From the NCBI GenBank assembly GCA_947169975.1, contig CAMVRT010000001.1, forward strand, positions 1 to 64,000: DNA of 64,000 bases, given 5' to 3'. Below, in pieces: positions 32,805-44,504 of the stretch; position 1 is the first letter of the stretch; each line of letters begins with the position of its first letter. The stretch is from an uncultured Oscillospiraceae bacterium (lineage in GTDB: Bacteria > Bacillota > Clostridia > Oscillospirales > Oscillospiraceae). The translations under genes were made by a program, and so were the position numbers. Under the pieces are notes generated by a model that searched no databases, had not been told where the DNA came from, and saw only the letters and a program-made list of their open reading frames with translations.

Positions 32805-32814
32805 GGTGATACCG

Positions 32815-34362
32815 ATGAGAAAGAGGTTTTTTCCGCTTCTGCTGGCTCTCTGCCTCCTGCTGCTCACCGCTTGCTCCGAGATGGATGACGCCAGCCCAAC
32901 CACGCCGGACAATCCGCCTCAAAGCGACGCGCCCATTGTGGATCCCATCCCCACCCCTGCCGGGCTGGAGCACTTCTCCCTGCCCTACTTTCCCGGGGAG
33001 ACGATGGATGGCGTCAGCTGTCCCGACGGAGCGCATCAGGTCATCGGTGCGCTGCTCTATGAGGGGCTTTTCCGACTGGATGAGCATTTTGAGCCCCAGG
33101 CCGTGCTGGCCGAGAGCTTTACCTATGACCCGGAAACCATGGTGTGTGCCGTCACGCTCCGCAGCAACGTTGTCTTCTCCGACGGCTCGCCCCTGACCGC
33201 TCAGGATGTGGCCGCCACGCTGGAGCGAGCCCGCTGGTCCGCCCGATACAGCGGACGTCTGGCAGACGTGCGCTCCGTCACCCCCGAAGAAGACACGGTA
33301 TACATCGCCCTCAAACGGCCCAACGCCTCCTTTGCTGCCCGGCTGGATATCCCCATCGTCAAGGCCGGCACGGAGAATGAGCCAGTTCCCCTGGGCACCG
33401 GACGCTATGCGTGGCACGAGACGGACAGCGGCGCGTATCTGGCGCCCAATTCCCATTATCAACACAGCCAATCGCTGCCTCTGACACAAATTCCCATGGT
33501 AGCCTGCAGCGACGCAGACGCCATGTCATACGCCTTTTTCTCCCGGGAGGTCCAACTGGTCACCTGGGACCTCACGGGTACAGTGCCCTTCAACGCCACC
33601 GGCGTCATCACCTGTACCGATGTCCCCACCCCCGTGATGCAGTTCGTGGGCTTCAATACTCAATCTCCCCTGTTTGAGGATCCGACTCTGCGGGTGGCAC
33701 TGAGTCAGGGCATTGACCGGAAAACACTGGTGGAGACCTGCCTTCTGAATCACGCCGTTCCCGCTGCCTTCCCCATTTCCCCCGCCAGCCTGCTTTATCC
33801 CACAGATCTGGAGCGTCCCTATTCTTCAGGCGCCTTTGCCACGGCTATGGAGGAGGCCGGCTGCAACACCGGGAAGGAGCGGCCCCTTACCATGATCGTC
33901 AGCTCCGAAAACACTTTCCGGGTGGATATGGCCCGCCGGATTGCAGAGGCTCTTTCCGCCTATGACATCAAGATCACTGTGACGCCCATGCCCTGGATCG
34001 AGTTCCAGGCCACGTTGAACGCCGGGCAGTACGATCTCTATTACGGGGAGTGCAAGCTGACCGCTGACTGGGATCTCACCCCGTTTTTGGCGCCGGACGG
34101 CGCACTGAACTTCAGCGGCTATGCCACCGAAGAACTGCCGGAGCTGCTGTACGCCGCATCTGCTGTCTCCGGCTCCCGTCATACCGCCGCTCTGCGGGCA
34201 CTGTACCGCTATCTGCAGCAGGAAGCGCCGATTGTTCCTGTATGCTTCAAAAACGAGTCCGTTCTGCTGCCGGAAAAGTCGGTCAGCATCGCAACGCCTA
34301 CCGCGACCGATCCCTTTTATTCCCTGGCGGACTGGACCATCCGCTGGGAGGACAAGGAGTAA
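32815..34362 (+). CDS. ABC transporter substrate-binding lipoprotein (SBP family 5)
   Basis: Lipobox LLLTAC; ALLYEGLFRLDEHFEPQAVLAESFTYDPETMVCAVTLRSNVVFSDGSPLTAQDV. Confidence 0.85.
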   Translation: MRKRFFPLLLALCLLLLTACSEMDDASPTTPDNPPQSDAPIVDPIPTPAGLEHFSLPYFPGETMDGVSCPDGAHQVIGALLYEGLFRLDEHFEPQAVLAESFTYDPETMVCAVTLRSNVVFSDGSPLTAQDVAATLERARWSARYSGRLADVRSVTPEEDTVYIALKRPNASFAARLDIPIVKAGTENEPVPLGTGRYAWHETDSGAYLAPNSHYQHSQSLPLTQIPMVACSDADAMSYAFFSREVQLVTWDLTGTVPFNATGVITCTDVPTPVMQFVGFNTQSPLFEDPTLRVALSQGIDRKTLVETCLLNHAVPAAFPISPASLLYPTDLERPYSSGAFATAMEEAGCNTGKERPLTMIVSSENTFRVDMARRIAEALSAYDIKITVTPMPWIEFQATLNAGQYDLYYGECKLTADWDLTPFLAPDGALNFSGYATEELPELLYAASAVSGSRHTAALRALYRYLQQEAPIVPVCFKNESVLLPEKSVSIATPTATDPFYSLADWTIRWEDKE

Positions 34363-34372
34363 GGCATAATAA

Positions 34373-34412
34373 GACCGGGGGGAGGATTAAAACGTCCTTC
34401 CCCCGGTTCTTG
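34373..34412. terminator. Terminator between SBP gene and lexA
   Basis: ACCGGGGGGAGGA-ttaaaacg-TCCTTCCCCCGGTT. Confidence 0.75.
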
Positions 34413-34420
34413 TTACCTCA

Positions 34421-35062
34421 TCAATAGGTGCGGATGACGGCGGATACCTTGCCCAAAATGGTGGCGTTCCGACCGTCAATAGGCTTGTAATCCGGATTCT
34501 CCGGCAGCAGCCAGACCTCATTGCCCTTGCGCTGCAGCCGCTTCACCGTGGCCTCATCCTCCAGCAGAGCCACCACGATTTCGCCGCTGCGGACCTCCTG
34601 CTGCTGGTGCACCACCACCAGATCGTCCGGCAGGATACCGGCATAGAGCATGGATTCGCCCCGTACCCGCAGGGCAAAATACTCACCGTCCCGCCCGTGG
34701 GTGTCAAAAGTCAGGTAATCCTCGATGCACTCCTGGGCCAGAATGGGTGTGCCGGCAGCCACATTGCCCACGATGGGCACCCTGTCGGCAGGGATTTCCG
34801 GCTCCACGATTCGGGGCGCGACCTCCTGCGCCGATTTCTCCGCAGCCGGCTGCTGGGCAAGCGCAATGGCACGACCCTTGCCGGCACCCTTGGTAAGGAC
34901 GCCAAGCTCCTCCATGTGCTTCAGATGAAAGTGTACCGTGGAGGGCGATTTCAGCCCCACTGCCTCGCCGATTTCCCGCACGGAGGGGGGGTATCCCTGA
35001 TCCCGAATGGTCTGCCGGATAAAGTCGTAAATGCGCTGCTGCATTTTGCTCATCTTCACCAT
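34421..35062 (-). CDS. lexA: LexA SOS repressor
   Basis: MQQRIYDFIRQTIRDQGYPPSVREIGEAVGLKSPSTVHFHLK; NVAAGTPILAQE cleavage region; GESMLYAGI S24 serine. Confidence 0.95.
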   Translation of the reverse strand: MVKMSKMQQRIYDFIRQTIRDQGYPPSVREIGEAVGLKSPSTVHFHLKHMEELGVLTKGAGKGRAIALAQQPAAEKSAQEVAPRIVEPEIPADRVPIVGNVAAGTPILAQECIEDYLTFDTHGRDGEYFALRVRGESMLYAGILPDDLVVVHQQQEVRSGEIVVALLEDEATVKRLQRKGNEVWLLPENPDYKPIDGRNATILGKVSAVIRTY

Positions 35063-35130
35063 GCTGTATCTCCTTTACGTGTGGACGGATTCCCTCTTGT
35101 CAGAAGTATAACATATCTTTTGGCGATTTG

Positions 35131-35142
35131 CAACATATGTTC
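35131..35142. promoter_or_regulatory. Candidate LexA (SOS) box
   Basis: CAACATATGTTC, one mismatch from GAACATATGTTC, in lexA upstream region. Confidence 0.65.
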
Positions 35143-35274
35143 TATATATTTTTTAGGGGATTTGTGGGGAATCTCCGGTTTTTCCTCTTGCATTTTCCCT
35201 GTGCGCGTGTTAAGATATATCGTACTTTGAGAAGAATGCCCCATGGCATGAAAACGTTTGAAGGAGCGCCCAAT

Positions 35275-35529
35275 ATGCATACTGTTATGATTATCGTCAC
35301 CGTCCTGCAGCTTCTGGTCGGTCTTATTCTTGTGGCCATCGTGCTGTTCCAGTCCGGCAAGAGCCAGGGTCTGTCCGGCACCATCGGCGGCATTGCCGAC
35401 TCCTATATGTCCCGGAGCAAGGCCAAGTCTGTGGACGCCAAGCTGGCTCGCGCCACCAAGTGGGTGGGCGCCGCCTTTATTCTGCTGACCGTTGCCCTTA
35501 ACTGCATGGTCGCCGCAGGTGTTCGGTAA
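35275..35529 (+). CDS. secG: Preprotein translocase subunit SecG
   Basis: MHTVMIIVTVLQLLVGLILVAIVLFQSGKSQGLSGTIGG. Confidence 0.9.
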   Translation: MHTVMIIVTVLQLLVGLILVAIVLFQSGKSQGLSGTIGGIADSYMSRSKAKSVDAKLARATKWVGAAFILLTVALNCMVAAGVR

Positions 35530-35540
35530 CATCACCAATT

Positions 35541-35578
35541 AAAAGACGGCGCTGCCCGAGGACAGCGCCGTCTTTTTA
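35541..35578 (+). terminator. Rho-independent terminator after secG
   Basis: AAAAGACGGCGCTG-cccgagga-CAGCGCCGTCTTTTT. Confidence 0.9.
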
Positions 35579-35586
35579 TCTTCTGT

Positions 35587-36027
35587 TTAACCGCCTATGC
35601 TCTCAAAAACAGACTGCATCACCCTGACCACAGCAGCCACAACTTCGATGCCGATAAAGATCAGCGGAATCAGACAGCCCAGCGGCATGCCCTTCCTCTT
35701 TTCGGGAGGGGCTTGCCTCACCGGCGCGCTCTGTGCAGGCGGGAACTTGGCGTGAGGCACCGGCCCGGTGGGTTTGGGCGCAGATTTGCGGCGTGCCTGA
35801 TCCTCATAGCAGACCTTTTTCTCGTGGCACTCTTTTTCCTCAAAGCAAACCTTGCCCTGGGCGTGGTTCCGCTGCTCGTAGGCAGCGTCTGTCATATGCT
35901 GCACGGTACCGTCGGCGTTGACCCGCTCCCGCTTGGGCGGACGGTTATAGGCGCCGCACTTGGGGCAGCAGCCTTCCTTCTCATAGCGGTAGAGCGCTCC
36001 ACAGGCTTTGCACTGGATGGTCGCCAT
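35587..36027 (-). CDS. Zinc-ribbon membrane protein (paralog 1)
   Basis: MATIQCKACGALYRYEKEGCCPKCGAYNRPPKRERVNADGTVQHM; C-terminal TM helix. Confidence 0.7.
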   Translation of the reverse strand: MATIQCKACGALYRYEKEGCCPKCGAYNRPPKRERVNADGTVQHMTDAAYEQRNHAQGKVCFEEKECHEKKVCYEDQARRKSAPKPTGPVPHAKFPPAQSAPVRQAPPEKRKGMPLGCLIPLIFIGIEVVAAVVRVMQSVFESIGG

Positions 36028-36117
36028 ATCCGTATCCCTCTTTCTTTATCAATTCTCTGTGTTACTATTTTTTACTATATCACATGCCTCACCCGTTTGG
36101 CAAGGCCGGAAAAGCGG

Positions 36118-36921
36118 CTATCCCAAGTCGATGACCCTGCTCAGCACCAGACTGTCACCGTTCTCCCACTCCTGCAGCACAAGGGAAACGGGATACAGTT
36201 CGTCATATTCCCCGCAGGCGAAGTGGATCTCCAGATCTCCCCCGCTGTTCTGGACCGTGGAGGCCTCCGTCAGCGTCTCCTGTCCGCCGGAGGCATCGAT
36301 GCACGTCAGGGCAGCCGTAAAGCCATGATCGCTGTCCGGGGCAAATGCCGCTTCCATGAATATGACCAGTTCCTTCTCCTCATCGTTCCGCTCCCAATCC
36401 CACACGGTAAAGCTGGTACCGTCATCCATGGTCACTTCCTCGCCTATGACGGCGTCATGCTCTTCTTCTGCAGGATCCTTTTCACCGGACTCGATCTCAA
36501 TCGCCTCGGTGTAGCTCTGCCCGGAGCGCTCCTCAGGCTCTGTATCATTCGCGAACAGGCGGGCGAGGAGGCCGAAGATCAGGTACAGGATCACGATGCC
36601 AATAATCGTCCTTATGATAGGCTTGGCAGGACTCCTCCGGCCCATACTGCCGGTTTGAGCGGCCGCGGCGGTGACATTACCCTCATCGCGCTGCCTGCCC
36701 CGGCGAGCCTGATCCTCGTAGCACTCCTTTTCCTCAAAGCACACCTTTCCCTGGGCGTGCTGACGCTTCTCATAGGCGGTGTCCGTCATGTGCTGAACGG
36801 TTCCGTCGGCGTTGACGCGATTCCGCTTGGGCGGACGGTTATAGGCGCCGCAGCCGGGGCAGCAGCCCTCTTTACTGTAGTTATACAGCCTGCCGCAGGC
36901 CTTGCATTGCATTACGGCCAT
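36118..36921 (-). CDS. Zinc-ribbon membrane protein with extracytoplasmic domain (paralog 2)
   Basis: MAVMQCKACGRLYNYSKEGCCPGCGAYNRPPKRNRVNADGTVQHM; TM IIRTIIGIVILYLIFGLLARLF. Confidence 0.7.
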   Translation of the reverse strand: MAVMQCKACGRLYNYSKEGCCPGCGAYNRPPKRNRVNADGTVQHMTDTAYEKRQHAQGKVCFEEKECYEDQARRGRQRDEGNVTAAAAQTGSMGRRSPAKPIIRTIIGIVILYLIFGLLARLFANDTEPEERSGQSYTEAIEIESGEKDPAEEEHDAVIGEEVTMDDGTSFTVWDWERNDEEKELVIFMEAAFAPDSDHGFTAALTCIDASGGQETLTEASTVQNSGGDLEIHFACGEYDELYPVSLVLQEWENGDSLVLSRVIDLG

Positions 36922-37075
36922 GTGATCCCACTCCTTTTACGTCCTGTCTTGTGAACATGATACTATATATCGGCAACACTGTCCATAAATCTGAAGTTGC
37001 TCCGGTTATTTTCCCCGAATAAACACGCAACTTGAAGTTTACAGATGTCATTATACCATCGTTCACAGCGAAAAA

Positions 37076-37122
37076 ACACCCTTTTCTATGGGCTCAATTC
37101 CATAGAAAAGGGTGTTTTTGCT
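37076..37122 (-). terminator. Terminator of the S10-spc-alpha superoperon
   Basis: AAACACCCTTTTCTATGG-gctcaatt-CCATAGAAAAGGGTGTTT perfect inverted repeat. Confidence 0.9.
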
Positions 37123-37135
37123 TGCGTTCAGCCGC

Positions 37136-37480
37136 TTATTTCACCAGCTCGATGATGGCGGTCTCGGCGGCGTCGCCGCGGCGGATGCCGCTGCGGATGA
37201 TGCGGGTGTAGCCGCCGTTGCGCTCGGCGTACTCAGGCGCGATCTGCTTGAACAGCTTGTTGGCCACGTCCTCTCTGGTGATGAAAGCCAGAGCCTGACG
37301 GTAAGCGGCCAGGTCGCCCTTCTTGCCGAGGGTGATCATCTTCTCGGCCATGGGCTTGATCTCCTTGGCGCGGGTGATGGTGGTCTCCATCCGGCCGTTG
37401 TCCAGGAAATCGGTGACCTGCTGACGGAGCATCGCCATACGCTGATCGGTGGTCTTACCGAGCTTACGAGTTCCGGGCAT
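37136..37480 (-). CDS. rplQ: 50S ribosomal protein L17
   Basis: [40 protein letters not shown]. Confidence 0.96.
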   Translation of the reverse strand: MPGTRKLGKTTDQRMAMLRQQVTDFLDNGRMETTITRAKEIKPMAEKMITLGKKGDLAAYRQALAFITREDVANKLFKQIAPEYAERNGGYTRIIRSGIRRGDAAETAIIELVK

Positions 37481-37525
37481 ATCAGTTTCCTCCTTGTCGG
37501 GATATTCCGCGAGAGCGGAAAGCAG

Positions 37526-38479
37526 TTAGTTATTGTCTTCGCTGGCCAGGGACAGACCCATCATCGCCAGCTTGTTGATGACTTCCTCCAGGGACTTGCG
37601 TCCCAGATTGCGCACCTTCATCATGTCATCCTCCGTCTTGGAGATCAGATCCTCGACGGTGTTGATATTGGCACGCTTGAGGCAGTTGAAGCTGCGAACG
37701 GACAGATCCAGCTCCTCGATGGTCAGCTCCAGCACCTTGTCACGCTGATCGGTGGGCTTCTCCACCACGGTGGACTTGTCACCCAGGGTATCGCTCAGGT
37801 CAGTGAACAGAGTGAAGTGATCGCACAGGATCTTGGCGCCAAGGGATACGGCGTCGCGGGCGGTAATGGTGGAATCCGTCCAGACCTCCAGGGTCAGCTT
37901 GTCGAAGTCCGTCATATTGCCCACACGGGTGTTCTCCACAGTGTAGTTGACTTTGTACACCGGGGTATACATGGAGTCGATGGGGATCACGCCGATGATG
38001 CCGCCCCGCAGGGCCTTGTTCTGATCCGCAGACACATAGCCACGGCCGTGGCTCAGAGTGATTTCCATGCTCAGCGTGGCGCCCACGTCCAGAGTTGCGA
38101 TGTGCAGCTCGGGGTTCAGCACCTCCACCTCGCCGTCGCTCTTGATGTCGCCGGCAGTCACTTCACAGGGACCGACAGCCTCAATGTAGACCGTCTTGGT
38201 GCCCTCGCAGAACAGCTTGGTCAGCAGACTCTTGACGTTCAGAACAATCTCTGTCACATCCTCCTTCACACCGGGGATGGTGGAGAACTCGTGCTGGACG
38301 CCGGCGATCTTGATGCTGGTAGCCGCCGTGCCGGGCAGGGAGGCCAGCATGGTACGGCGAAGCGCATTGCCAAGGGTGATGCCATAGCCGCGCTCCAGGG
38401 GCTCGATTACATACTTTCCATAGGAGGCATCGCCGGGTGTTTCGATACACTCGATCTGGGGCTTCTCAATTTCGATCAT
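37526..38479 (-). CDS. rpoA: DNA-directed RNA polymerase subunit alpha
   Basis: [13 protein letters not shown]...[20 protein letters not shown]; alpha-[18 protein letters not shown]. Confidence 0.97.
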   Translation of the reverse strand: MIEIEKPQIECIETPGDASYGKYVIEPLERGYGITLGNALRRTMLASLPGTAATSIKIAGVQHEFSTIPGVKEDVTEIVLNVKSLLTKLFCEGTKTVYIEAVGPCEVTAGDIKSDGEVEVLNPELHIATLDVGATLSMEITLSHGRGYVSADQNKALRGGIIGVIPIDSMYTPVYKVNYTVENTRVGNMTDFDKLTLEVWTDSTITARDAVSLGAKILCDHFTLFTDLSDTLGDKSTVVEKPTDQRDKVLELTIEELDLSVRSFNCLKRANINTVEDLISKTEDDMMKVRNLGRKSLEEVINKLAMMGLSLASEDNN

Positions 38480-38563
38480 GCAGTACCCTCCTTTATTCTC
38501 ATTACGACGCAAAACATGCTTGCGCCCACCTTGATTCGTTTGCCTGTGAGGGTCGGAGCCCTA

Positions 38564-39166
38564 TTACTTGGAGTACAACTCGACGATGAGGTGCTCCTCG
38601 ATGGGCATGTCGATGTCCTCGCGGGCGGGCAGCTTGGCGACAGTGCCCTTCAGGGCGTTCTTGTCGCGCTCCAGCCACTGGGGAACGGTGACCATGGGAG
38701 CATCTTCAGCGGTCAGGCGCTTGAACGCCGCGGAGGAGCGGCTGCTCTCCTTGACCTCGATCACATCGCCCACACGAACCAGATAGGAGGGGATGTTTAC
38801 CTTCTGACCGTTCACGGTGAAGTGAGCGTGGTTCACCAGCTGACGGGCCTCGCGGCGGGTCATGGCGAAGCCCAGACGGTACACCACGTTGTCCAGACGG
38901 CGCTCAACCAGGCTCAGCAGGTTCTCGCCGGTCTTGCCGGGCATGCGGGAAGCCTTCTCATAATACATATGGAACTGCTTTTCCAGAATGCCGTAGACAA
39001 ACTTGACCTTCTGCTTCTCATTCAACTGAACAGCATACTCGCTCTTCTTCTTTCTCATCTGGCCGCCGGGGTTGCGCTTGGTCTCCTTCTTGGAGTAACC
39101 CATGACGGTAGGAGAAATGCCCAGCGCCTTGCAGCGCTTGGCGATCGGCTGCATATTCTTAGCCAT
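38564..39166 (-). CDS. rpsD: 30S ribosomal protein S4
   Basis: [42 protein letters not shown]. Confidence 0.95.
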   Translation of the reverse strand: MAKNMQPIAKRCKALGISPTVMGYSKKETKRNPGGQMRKKKSEYAVQLNEKQKVKFVYGILEKQFHMYYEKASRMPGKTGENLLSLVERRLDNVVYRLGFAMTRREARQLVNHAHFTVNGQKVNIPSYLVRVGDVIEVKESSRSSAAFKRLTAEDAPMVTVPQWLERDKNALKGTVAKLPAREDIDMPIEEHLIVELYSK

Positions 39167-39189
39167 AATCTTAAATCCTCCTTCTCAAC

Positions 39190-39594
39190 TTACACGCGAC
39201 GACGCTTGGGGGGACGGCATCCGTTGTGGGGGATGGGGGTAACGTCCTTGATCATCGTCACTTCCAGACCCACGGCCTGCAGGGCGCGGATGGCAGCCTC
39301 ACGACCCTGGCCGGGGCCCTTCACGAAGACCTCAACGGTCTTCAGGCCGTGCTCCATGGCCGCCTTGGCAGCGGTCTCGGCAGCACTCTGTGCAGCAAAG
39401 GGGGTGGACTTCTTGCTACCACGGAAACCCAGGCCGCCGGAGGAGGCCCAGCTCAGAGCGTTGCCCTGGCTGTCGGTAACGGTAACCATGGTGTTGTTGA
39501 AGGAAGAACGGATATGGACCTGTCCCTTTTCAACGTTTTTCTTTTCACGACGGCGGCGAATGACCTTCTTGCCGCTGTTCTTAGCAGTAGCCAT
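39190..39594 (-). CDS. rpsK: 30S ribosomal protein S11
   Basis: [43 protein letters not shown]. Confidence 0.97.
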   Translation of the reverse strand: MATAKNSGKKVIRRRREKKNVEKGQVHIRSSFNNTMVTVTDSQGNALSWASSGGLGFRGSKKSTPFAAQSAAETAAKAAMEHGLKTVEVFVKGPGQGREAAIRALQAVGLEVTMIKDVTPIPHNGCRPPKRRRV

Positions 39595-39611
39595 ACTTGA
39601 TTCTCCCCTCC

Positions 39612-39980
39612 TTACTTCTTCTTGTTAGCAATGGTCTTCTTGGGACCCTTGCGGGTACGGGCGTTGGTCTTGCTGCGCTGACCGCGCACGGGCAGACCGC
39701 GGCGATGACGGGTGCCGCGATAGCAGCCGATCTCGGTCAGGCGCTTGATGTCCAGCGCCACCTGACGGCGCAGGTCGCCTTCCACCACGTAACCGTGGTC
39801 AATGGCCTCACGGAGCTTGTTCTCGTCGGCCTCGGTCAGGTCTTTTACGCGGGTGTCGGGGTTGATGCCCGTCTGCGCCAGGATATCCTGAGCGCTCTTT
39901 CTGCCAATACCGTAGATATAGGTCAAACCGATTTCGATTCGCTTATCCTTGGGCAGGTCAATACCGGCAATACGTGCCAT
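39612..39980 (-). CDS. rpsM: 30S ribosomal protein S13
   Basis: [39 protein letters not shown]. Confidence 0.97.
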   Translation of the reverse strand: MARIAGIDLPKDKRIEIGLTYIYGIGRKSAQDILAQTGINPDTRVKDLTEADENKLREAIDHGYVVEGDLRRQVALDIKRLTEIGCYRGTRHRRGLPVRGQRSKTNARTRKGPKKTIANKKK

Positions 39981-40005
39981 AATTCAAAGCACCTCCACTT
40001 TCTAC

Positions 40006-40351
<346 letters not shown>

Positions 40352-40352
40352 G

Positions 40353-40637
40353 TTACGATCCCTCCTGGTCTGGATTGTCGCTGCTCCAGGCAGCGATGGC
40401 TCTACGAAGCTCGCTGTTTGTGACTTTTTCGTTGCTTCTGATCTTTTCGGCGGCAGGACTTCCGCTCTCCCCCATCAGCTCCACGTGCTTGCGGCGCTTG
40501 CGCTTGGGGTTCTCCAGTCGTCTCTTCTTGCCGTCGGCCAGCAGGAGGAAGTCACCCTCCGTCGCAAGAACGAAGAAGTAACTTCCCGCATCCCTGCCGG
40601 CGATTGCTTTTACGATGTGTGATTTCGCAATGTCCAT
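40353..40637 (-). CDS. KOW-domain RNA-binding protein
   Basis: [54 protein letters not shown]. Confidence 0.8.
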   Translation of the reverse strand: MDIAKSHIVKAIAGRDAGSYFFVLATEGDFLLLADGKKRRLENPKRKRRKHVELMGESGSPAAEKIRSNEKVTNSELRRAIAAWSSDNPDQEGS

Positions 40638-40640
40638 ATG

Positions 40641-41402
40641 TTACACCAGTGATTTCTCGGGATCCGTCAGGATCTCCGGCTCCCCATCGGTGATGAGAAT
40701 GGTGTTCTCATAGTGGGCGGCGTTTTTCCCGTCAGCGGTTTTCACCGTCCAGCCGTCGCTCATCTGGATGATCGACGCCGTACCGGCGTTCACCATAGGC
40801 TCCACGGCGATGGTCATGCCCCGCAGAAGTCTGGGACCGTGACCGGGCTTGCCGTAGTTAGGAACCTCGGGAGGTTCATGCATTCTGTGGCCGATGCCGT
40901 GACCGACATACTCCCGCACAATGCTGTAGCCGTGACTCTCCGCGTATTCCTGTATGGCGTGGGAGATATCGCTCAGACGATAGCCCTCCCGCGCATACCG
41001 GATGCCCCGGAAAAAGCTCTCCTGGGTCACGCGGATCAGATCCATGGCCTCGTCAGACACCTTGCCGCAGGGGTAGGTGCCCGCGCAGTCGCCGTGGACA
41101 CCGTCGATATAGGCGCCCACGTCCACGCTGACGATATCGCCCTCGCGCAGTACGCGCTTGCCGGGGATGCCGTGGATGATCTCGTCGTTGACGCTGACAC
41201 ATACGCTGGCCGGATAGCCATTGTAGTGCAGGAAGGAGGGAACCGCTCCCTGGGACTGGATGAACTCGAACACTGCTTTGTCAATTTGGTGGGTTGTTAC
41301 GCCGGGTTTTACCATTTCCCGTGCCACAGCACGGGCAGCCGCGGTAATTTTTCCCGCCCGGCGCATCAGTTCGATCTCGTGGTTGGATTTCAGTGTAATC
41401 AT
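40641..41402 (-). CDS. map: Methionine aminopeptidase type I
   Basis: [56 protein letters not shown]. Confidence 0.95.
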   Translation of the reverse strand: MITLKSNHEIELMRRAGKITAAARAVAREMVKPGVTTHQIDKAVFEFIQSQGAVPSFLHYNGYPASVCVSVNDEIIHGIPGKRVLREGDIVSVDVGAYIDGVHGDCAGTYPCGKVSDEAMDLIRVTQESFFRGIRYAREGYRLSDISHAIQEYAESHGYSIVREYVGHGIGHRMHEPPEVPNYGKPGHGPRLLRGMTIAVEPMVNAGTASIIQMSDGWTVKTADGKNAAHYENTILITDGEPEILTDPEKSLV

Positions 41403-42037
41403 TGCTCACACCCCAACGCTGCGAGGATCGCCCGGGAGGTCTCGTCCACGCTGGAACGGTCCTCCACGGGTTTCAGAATCCCACGGGCCTCGTAGAAACC
41501 CTTGAGGGGCTCTGTCTCTTTATGATAGACCGCCAGACGATCCAGGACCGTCTCCGGCTTATCATCCTTGCGCTGCACCAGCCTGCCGCCGCAAACATCA
41601 CACACGCCTTCGACCTTGGAGGGAACATTGACGATGTGATAGCTTGCGCCGCAGACCTCGCAGACACGGCGGCCGCTCATTCGCTCGACGATGCGCTCGT
41701 CGGCGATCTCGATGGCCACCACGGCGTCGAACCTGATGCCGGCCGCTTCCAACGCCTCCGCCTGGGCGATCGTGCGGGGCACGCCGTCCAAAATGTAGCC
41801 GTTTTCGCAGTCGGACTCCTGTAAACGCTCGCGAATGATGCCGATGATCACCTCATCGGGCACCAGATGTCCGGCGTCCATGTACGCCTTGGCCTGCAGG
41901 CCGACGGGCGTCTCATTCTTGATGGCGGCACGGAGGATGTTTCCGGTAGAGATGGTGGGAATGCCCAGCTTCTCCTGCAGGATAGCAGCCTGCGTGCCCT
42001 TGCCGGCGCCAGGAGCGCCCAAAAGGATCAGTTTCAT
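41399..42037 (-). CDS. adk: Adenylate kinase
   Basis: [36 protein letters not shown]; zinc-type [18 protein letters not shown]. Confidence 0.96.
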   Translation of the reverse strand: MKLILLGAPGAGKGTQAAILQEKLGIPTISTGNILRAAIKNETPVGLQAKAYMDAGHLVPDEVIIGIIRERLQESDCENGYILDGVPRTIAQAEALEAAGIRFDAVVAIEIADERIVERMSGRRVCEVCGASYHIVNVPSKVEGVCDVCGGRLVQRKDDKPETVLDRLAVYHKETEPLKGFYEARGILKPVEDRSSVDETSRAILAALGCEQ

Positions 42038-42047
42038 GTTACACCTC

Positions 42048-43334
42048 TTAACCCAGGAACCCCTTATACTGACGCATCAGCATCTGGGATTCCAGAGCCT
42101 GGACGGTCTCCAGAGCCACACCGACAACGATGATGACGGAGGTGCCGCCGATAGCCAGGTTGGGAACGTTCACGGCCTTGCCGATAATGAGAGGCAGAAT
42201 AGCCACAACACCCAGATAGATGGCGCCGAAGAGGGTCACCTTGTTCAACACCTTCCGGATGAAGTCAGCGGTGGGCTTGCCCGGACGGAAGCCGGGGATG
42301 AAGCCGCCGTTCTTCTTCAGGTTGTTGGAGATCTCCACAGGGTTGAACTGGATGGTGGAGTAGAAGTAGCTGAAGCCGATGATCATCAGGAAGTAGATGA
42401 CCATGTACAGGATCGACTTGGAGTCGATGGCCTGCAGCAGACCGTAGCCGAAGGTGCCCTCCTTGGGAGCCGGGAAGAACGCGGCGATGGTGGCGGGCAG
42501 CATGGCGATGGACTGGGCAAAGATGATGGGCAGAACGCCGGACATGTTCACCTTCATGGGAAGGTTGGAGGACTGGCCGCCGTACATCTTGCGGCCCACC
42601 TGACGCTTGGCGTACTGCACGGGGATGCGGCGCTCGGCGCCGTTGACCCAGGTGATCAGAACGATCAGAGCCAACACACCCAGCACGATGAGCAGAGCGG
42701 CCCACCACTTCATCTGGCCGGCGGCCAGATTGGAATAGATCATGGAGACGACGCTGGGCACGCGGCTCAGGATGCCGGCAAACAGGATCATGGAGATGCC
42801 GTTGCCGATACCGAACTCGGTGATCTGCTCGCCCATCCACATGACAAAGGCACTGCCGGCGATGAAGGACACCAGGATGACCAGGAAGACCCAGAAGTTG
42901 GGCTGCACGGTCAAGATGCCGTAGCGCTTCATCAGCTCGTAGTAGCCCCAGCCCTGGAGCACGGCGATGATGATGGTGGCATAACGGGTGATGGACTGGA
43001 TCTTCTTCTTGCCCTCCTCGCCGCCGTCCCGGGCGAGACGCTCCAGGGCGGGGATGGCGATGGTCAGCAGCTGGATGATGATGGAGCTGTTGATGTAGGG
43101 CTGCACGCCCAGGGCAAAGATGGTGGCGTTGGCGAAAGCGCCGCCGGACATGACGTTGTACAGGCCCAGCACCGTGGTGCTGAGGCTATCCAGCGCATTG
43201 CTCAGGAGCGTCGAGTCCACATAGGGGACGGGGATCGCATTGCCGATACGGAAGATCAGCAGGATGAGTGCGGTGAAGATGATCTTCTTGCGCAGCTCGG
43301 GGATACCCCACGCCTTGCGAATCGTCTGGATCAC
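42048..43334 (-). CDS. secY: Preprotein translocase subunit SecY
   Basis: [40 protein letters not shown]. Confidence 0.97.
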   Translation of the reverse strand: MIQTIRKAWGIPELRKKIIFTALILLIFRIGNAIPVPYVDSTLLSNALDSLSTTVLGLYNVMSGGAFANATIFALGVQPYINSSIIIQLLTIAIPALERLARDGGEEGKKKIQSITRYATIIIAVLQGWGYYELMKRYGILTVQPNFWVFLVILVSFIAGSAFVMWMGEQITEFGIGNGISMILFAGILSRVPSVVSMIYSNLAAGQMKWWAALLIVLGVLALIVLITWVNGAERRIPVQYAKRQVGRKMYGGQSSNLPMKVNMSGVLPIIFAQSIAMLPATIAAFFPAPKEGTFGYGLLQAIDSKSILYMVIYFLMIIGFSYFYSTIQFNPVEISNNLKKNGGFIPGFRPGKPTADFIRKVLNKVTLFGAIYLGVVAILPLIIGKAVNVPNLAIGGTSVIIVVGVALETVQALESQMLMRQYKGFLG

Positions 43335-43775
43335 TTAGATCACCTCAGCCTTTCCACCGGCCGCCTCGATCGCTTCCTTGGCAGCCTGGGAAAAAGCATT
43401 GGCTTGTACGGTCACCTTCTTGGTCACGTTGCCGTTGCCAAGAACCTTGTAGCCGTACTCACACTTGCTGAGGATCCCCTTGGCAAGCAGAGCGTCCGCG
43501 GTGACAATTTCGCCGTCCTCAAACAGATTGAGGGCACTCAGGTTGATGATTTCCAGGGGCTTTGCAAAGATATTGTTGAAACCGCGCTTGGGGATGCGGC
43601 GGGCCAGAGGCATCTGACCGCCTTCAAAGCCGACGCGGGTGCCGCCGCCGGAGCGGGCCTTCTGGCCCTTGTGACCGCGGCCGGCGGTCTTGCCGTTACC
43701 GGAGCCGGCGCCCCGGCCCTTGCGATAGGCTTCCTTGGTGGAGCCGGCGGCGGGAGACAGTTTGTTCAGTTCCAT
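43335..43775 (-). CDS. rplO: 50S ribosomal protein L15
   Basis: [41 protein letters not shown]. Confidence 0.96.
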   Translation of the reverse strand: MELNKLSPAAGSTKEAYRKGRGAGSGNGKTAGRGHKGQKARSGGGTRVGFEGGQMPLARRIPKRGFNNIFAKPLEIINLSALNLFEDGEIVTADALLAKGILSKCEYGYKVLGNGNVTKKVTVQANAFSQAAKEAIEAAGGKAEVI

Positions 43776-43789
43776 TCTCTCGCACCTCC

Positions 43790-43972
43790 TTATTCAGCTT
43801 CGGTGACCTGCAGCAGGTAACCGATCTTGGCGATCTTGCCGCGGGTCTGGTCGTTATCGGGCTGCACCGTGGTGTCACCGATCTTGCGCAGACCCAGGGA
43901 GTGGGCAGTGGCAATGTGCTTATCCAGTCTGCCGTTGAGGCTCTTGACGAGCTTGATATTCAGATTAGCCAT
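43790..43972 (-). CDS. rpmD: 50S ribosomal protein L30
   Basis: [40 protein letters not shown]. Confidence 0.95.
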   Translation of the reverse strand: MANLNIKLVKSLNGRLDKHIATAHSLGLRKIGDTTVQPDNDQTRGKIAKIGYLLQVTEAE

Positions 43973-43984
43973 GTTCGCTCCTCC

Positions 43985-44485
43985 TTAGCCCACGATCTCT
44001 TCCGTGGCCTTGCCGCGGATGCGGGCGACCTCTTCCGGCGTACGCAGGGCCTTCAGGCCCTCGAAGGTAGCGGCCACCACGTTGACAGCGGTGTTGGAGC
44101 GCAGGCACTTGGTACGAATATCCTTGATGCCGGCAGCCTCCATGATGATACGCACCGGACCGCCGGCGATAACGCCGGTACCGGGAGCGGCGGGCTTCAT
44201 CAGCACGCGGCCTGCGCCTGCCTCACCGATCACCTCGTGGGGGATGGTGCTGCCGGACAGGGAGACGTTGATCATATTCTTCTTGGCATCCTCGATGCCC
44301 TTGCGGATGGCCTCGGGCACCTCGGCGGCCTTACCCAGGCCAAAGCCGACCTTGCCCTTGCCGTCGCCGACGACCATCAGAGCGGAGAACTTCATGACAC
44401 GACCGCCCTTGACCGTCTTGGACACGCGGTTCGTGGCAACGACCTTCTCGATATACTCGCTGGGTTCTCTTTCAAATCTTGCCAT
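43985..44485 (-). CDS. rpsE: 30S ribosomal protein S5
   Basis: [44 protein letters not shown] track start is over-extended. Confidence 0.95.
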   Translation of the reverse strand: MARFEREPSEYIEKVVATNRVSKTVKGGRVMKFSALMVVGDGKGKVGFGLGKAAEVPEAIRKGIEDAKKNMINVSLSGSTIPHEVIGEAGAGRVLMKPAAPGTGVIAGGPVRIIMEAAGIKDIRTKCLRSNTAVNVVAATFEGLKALRTPEEVARIRGKATEEIVG

Positions 44486-44504
44486 TGTCAGTGTTCCTCC
44501 TCTC

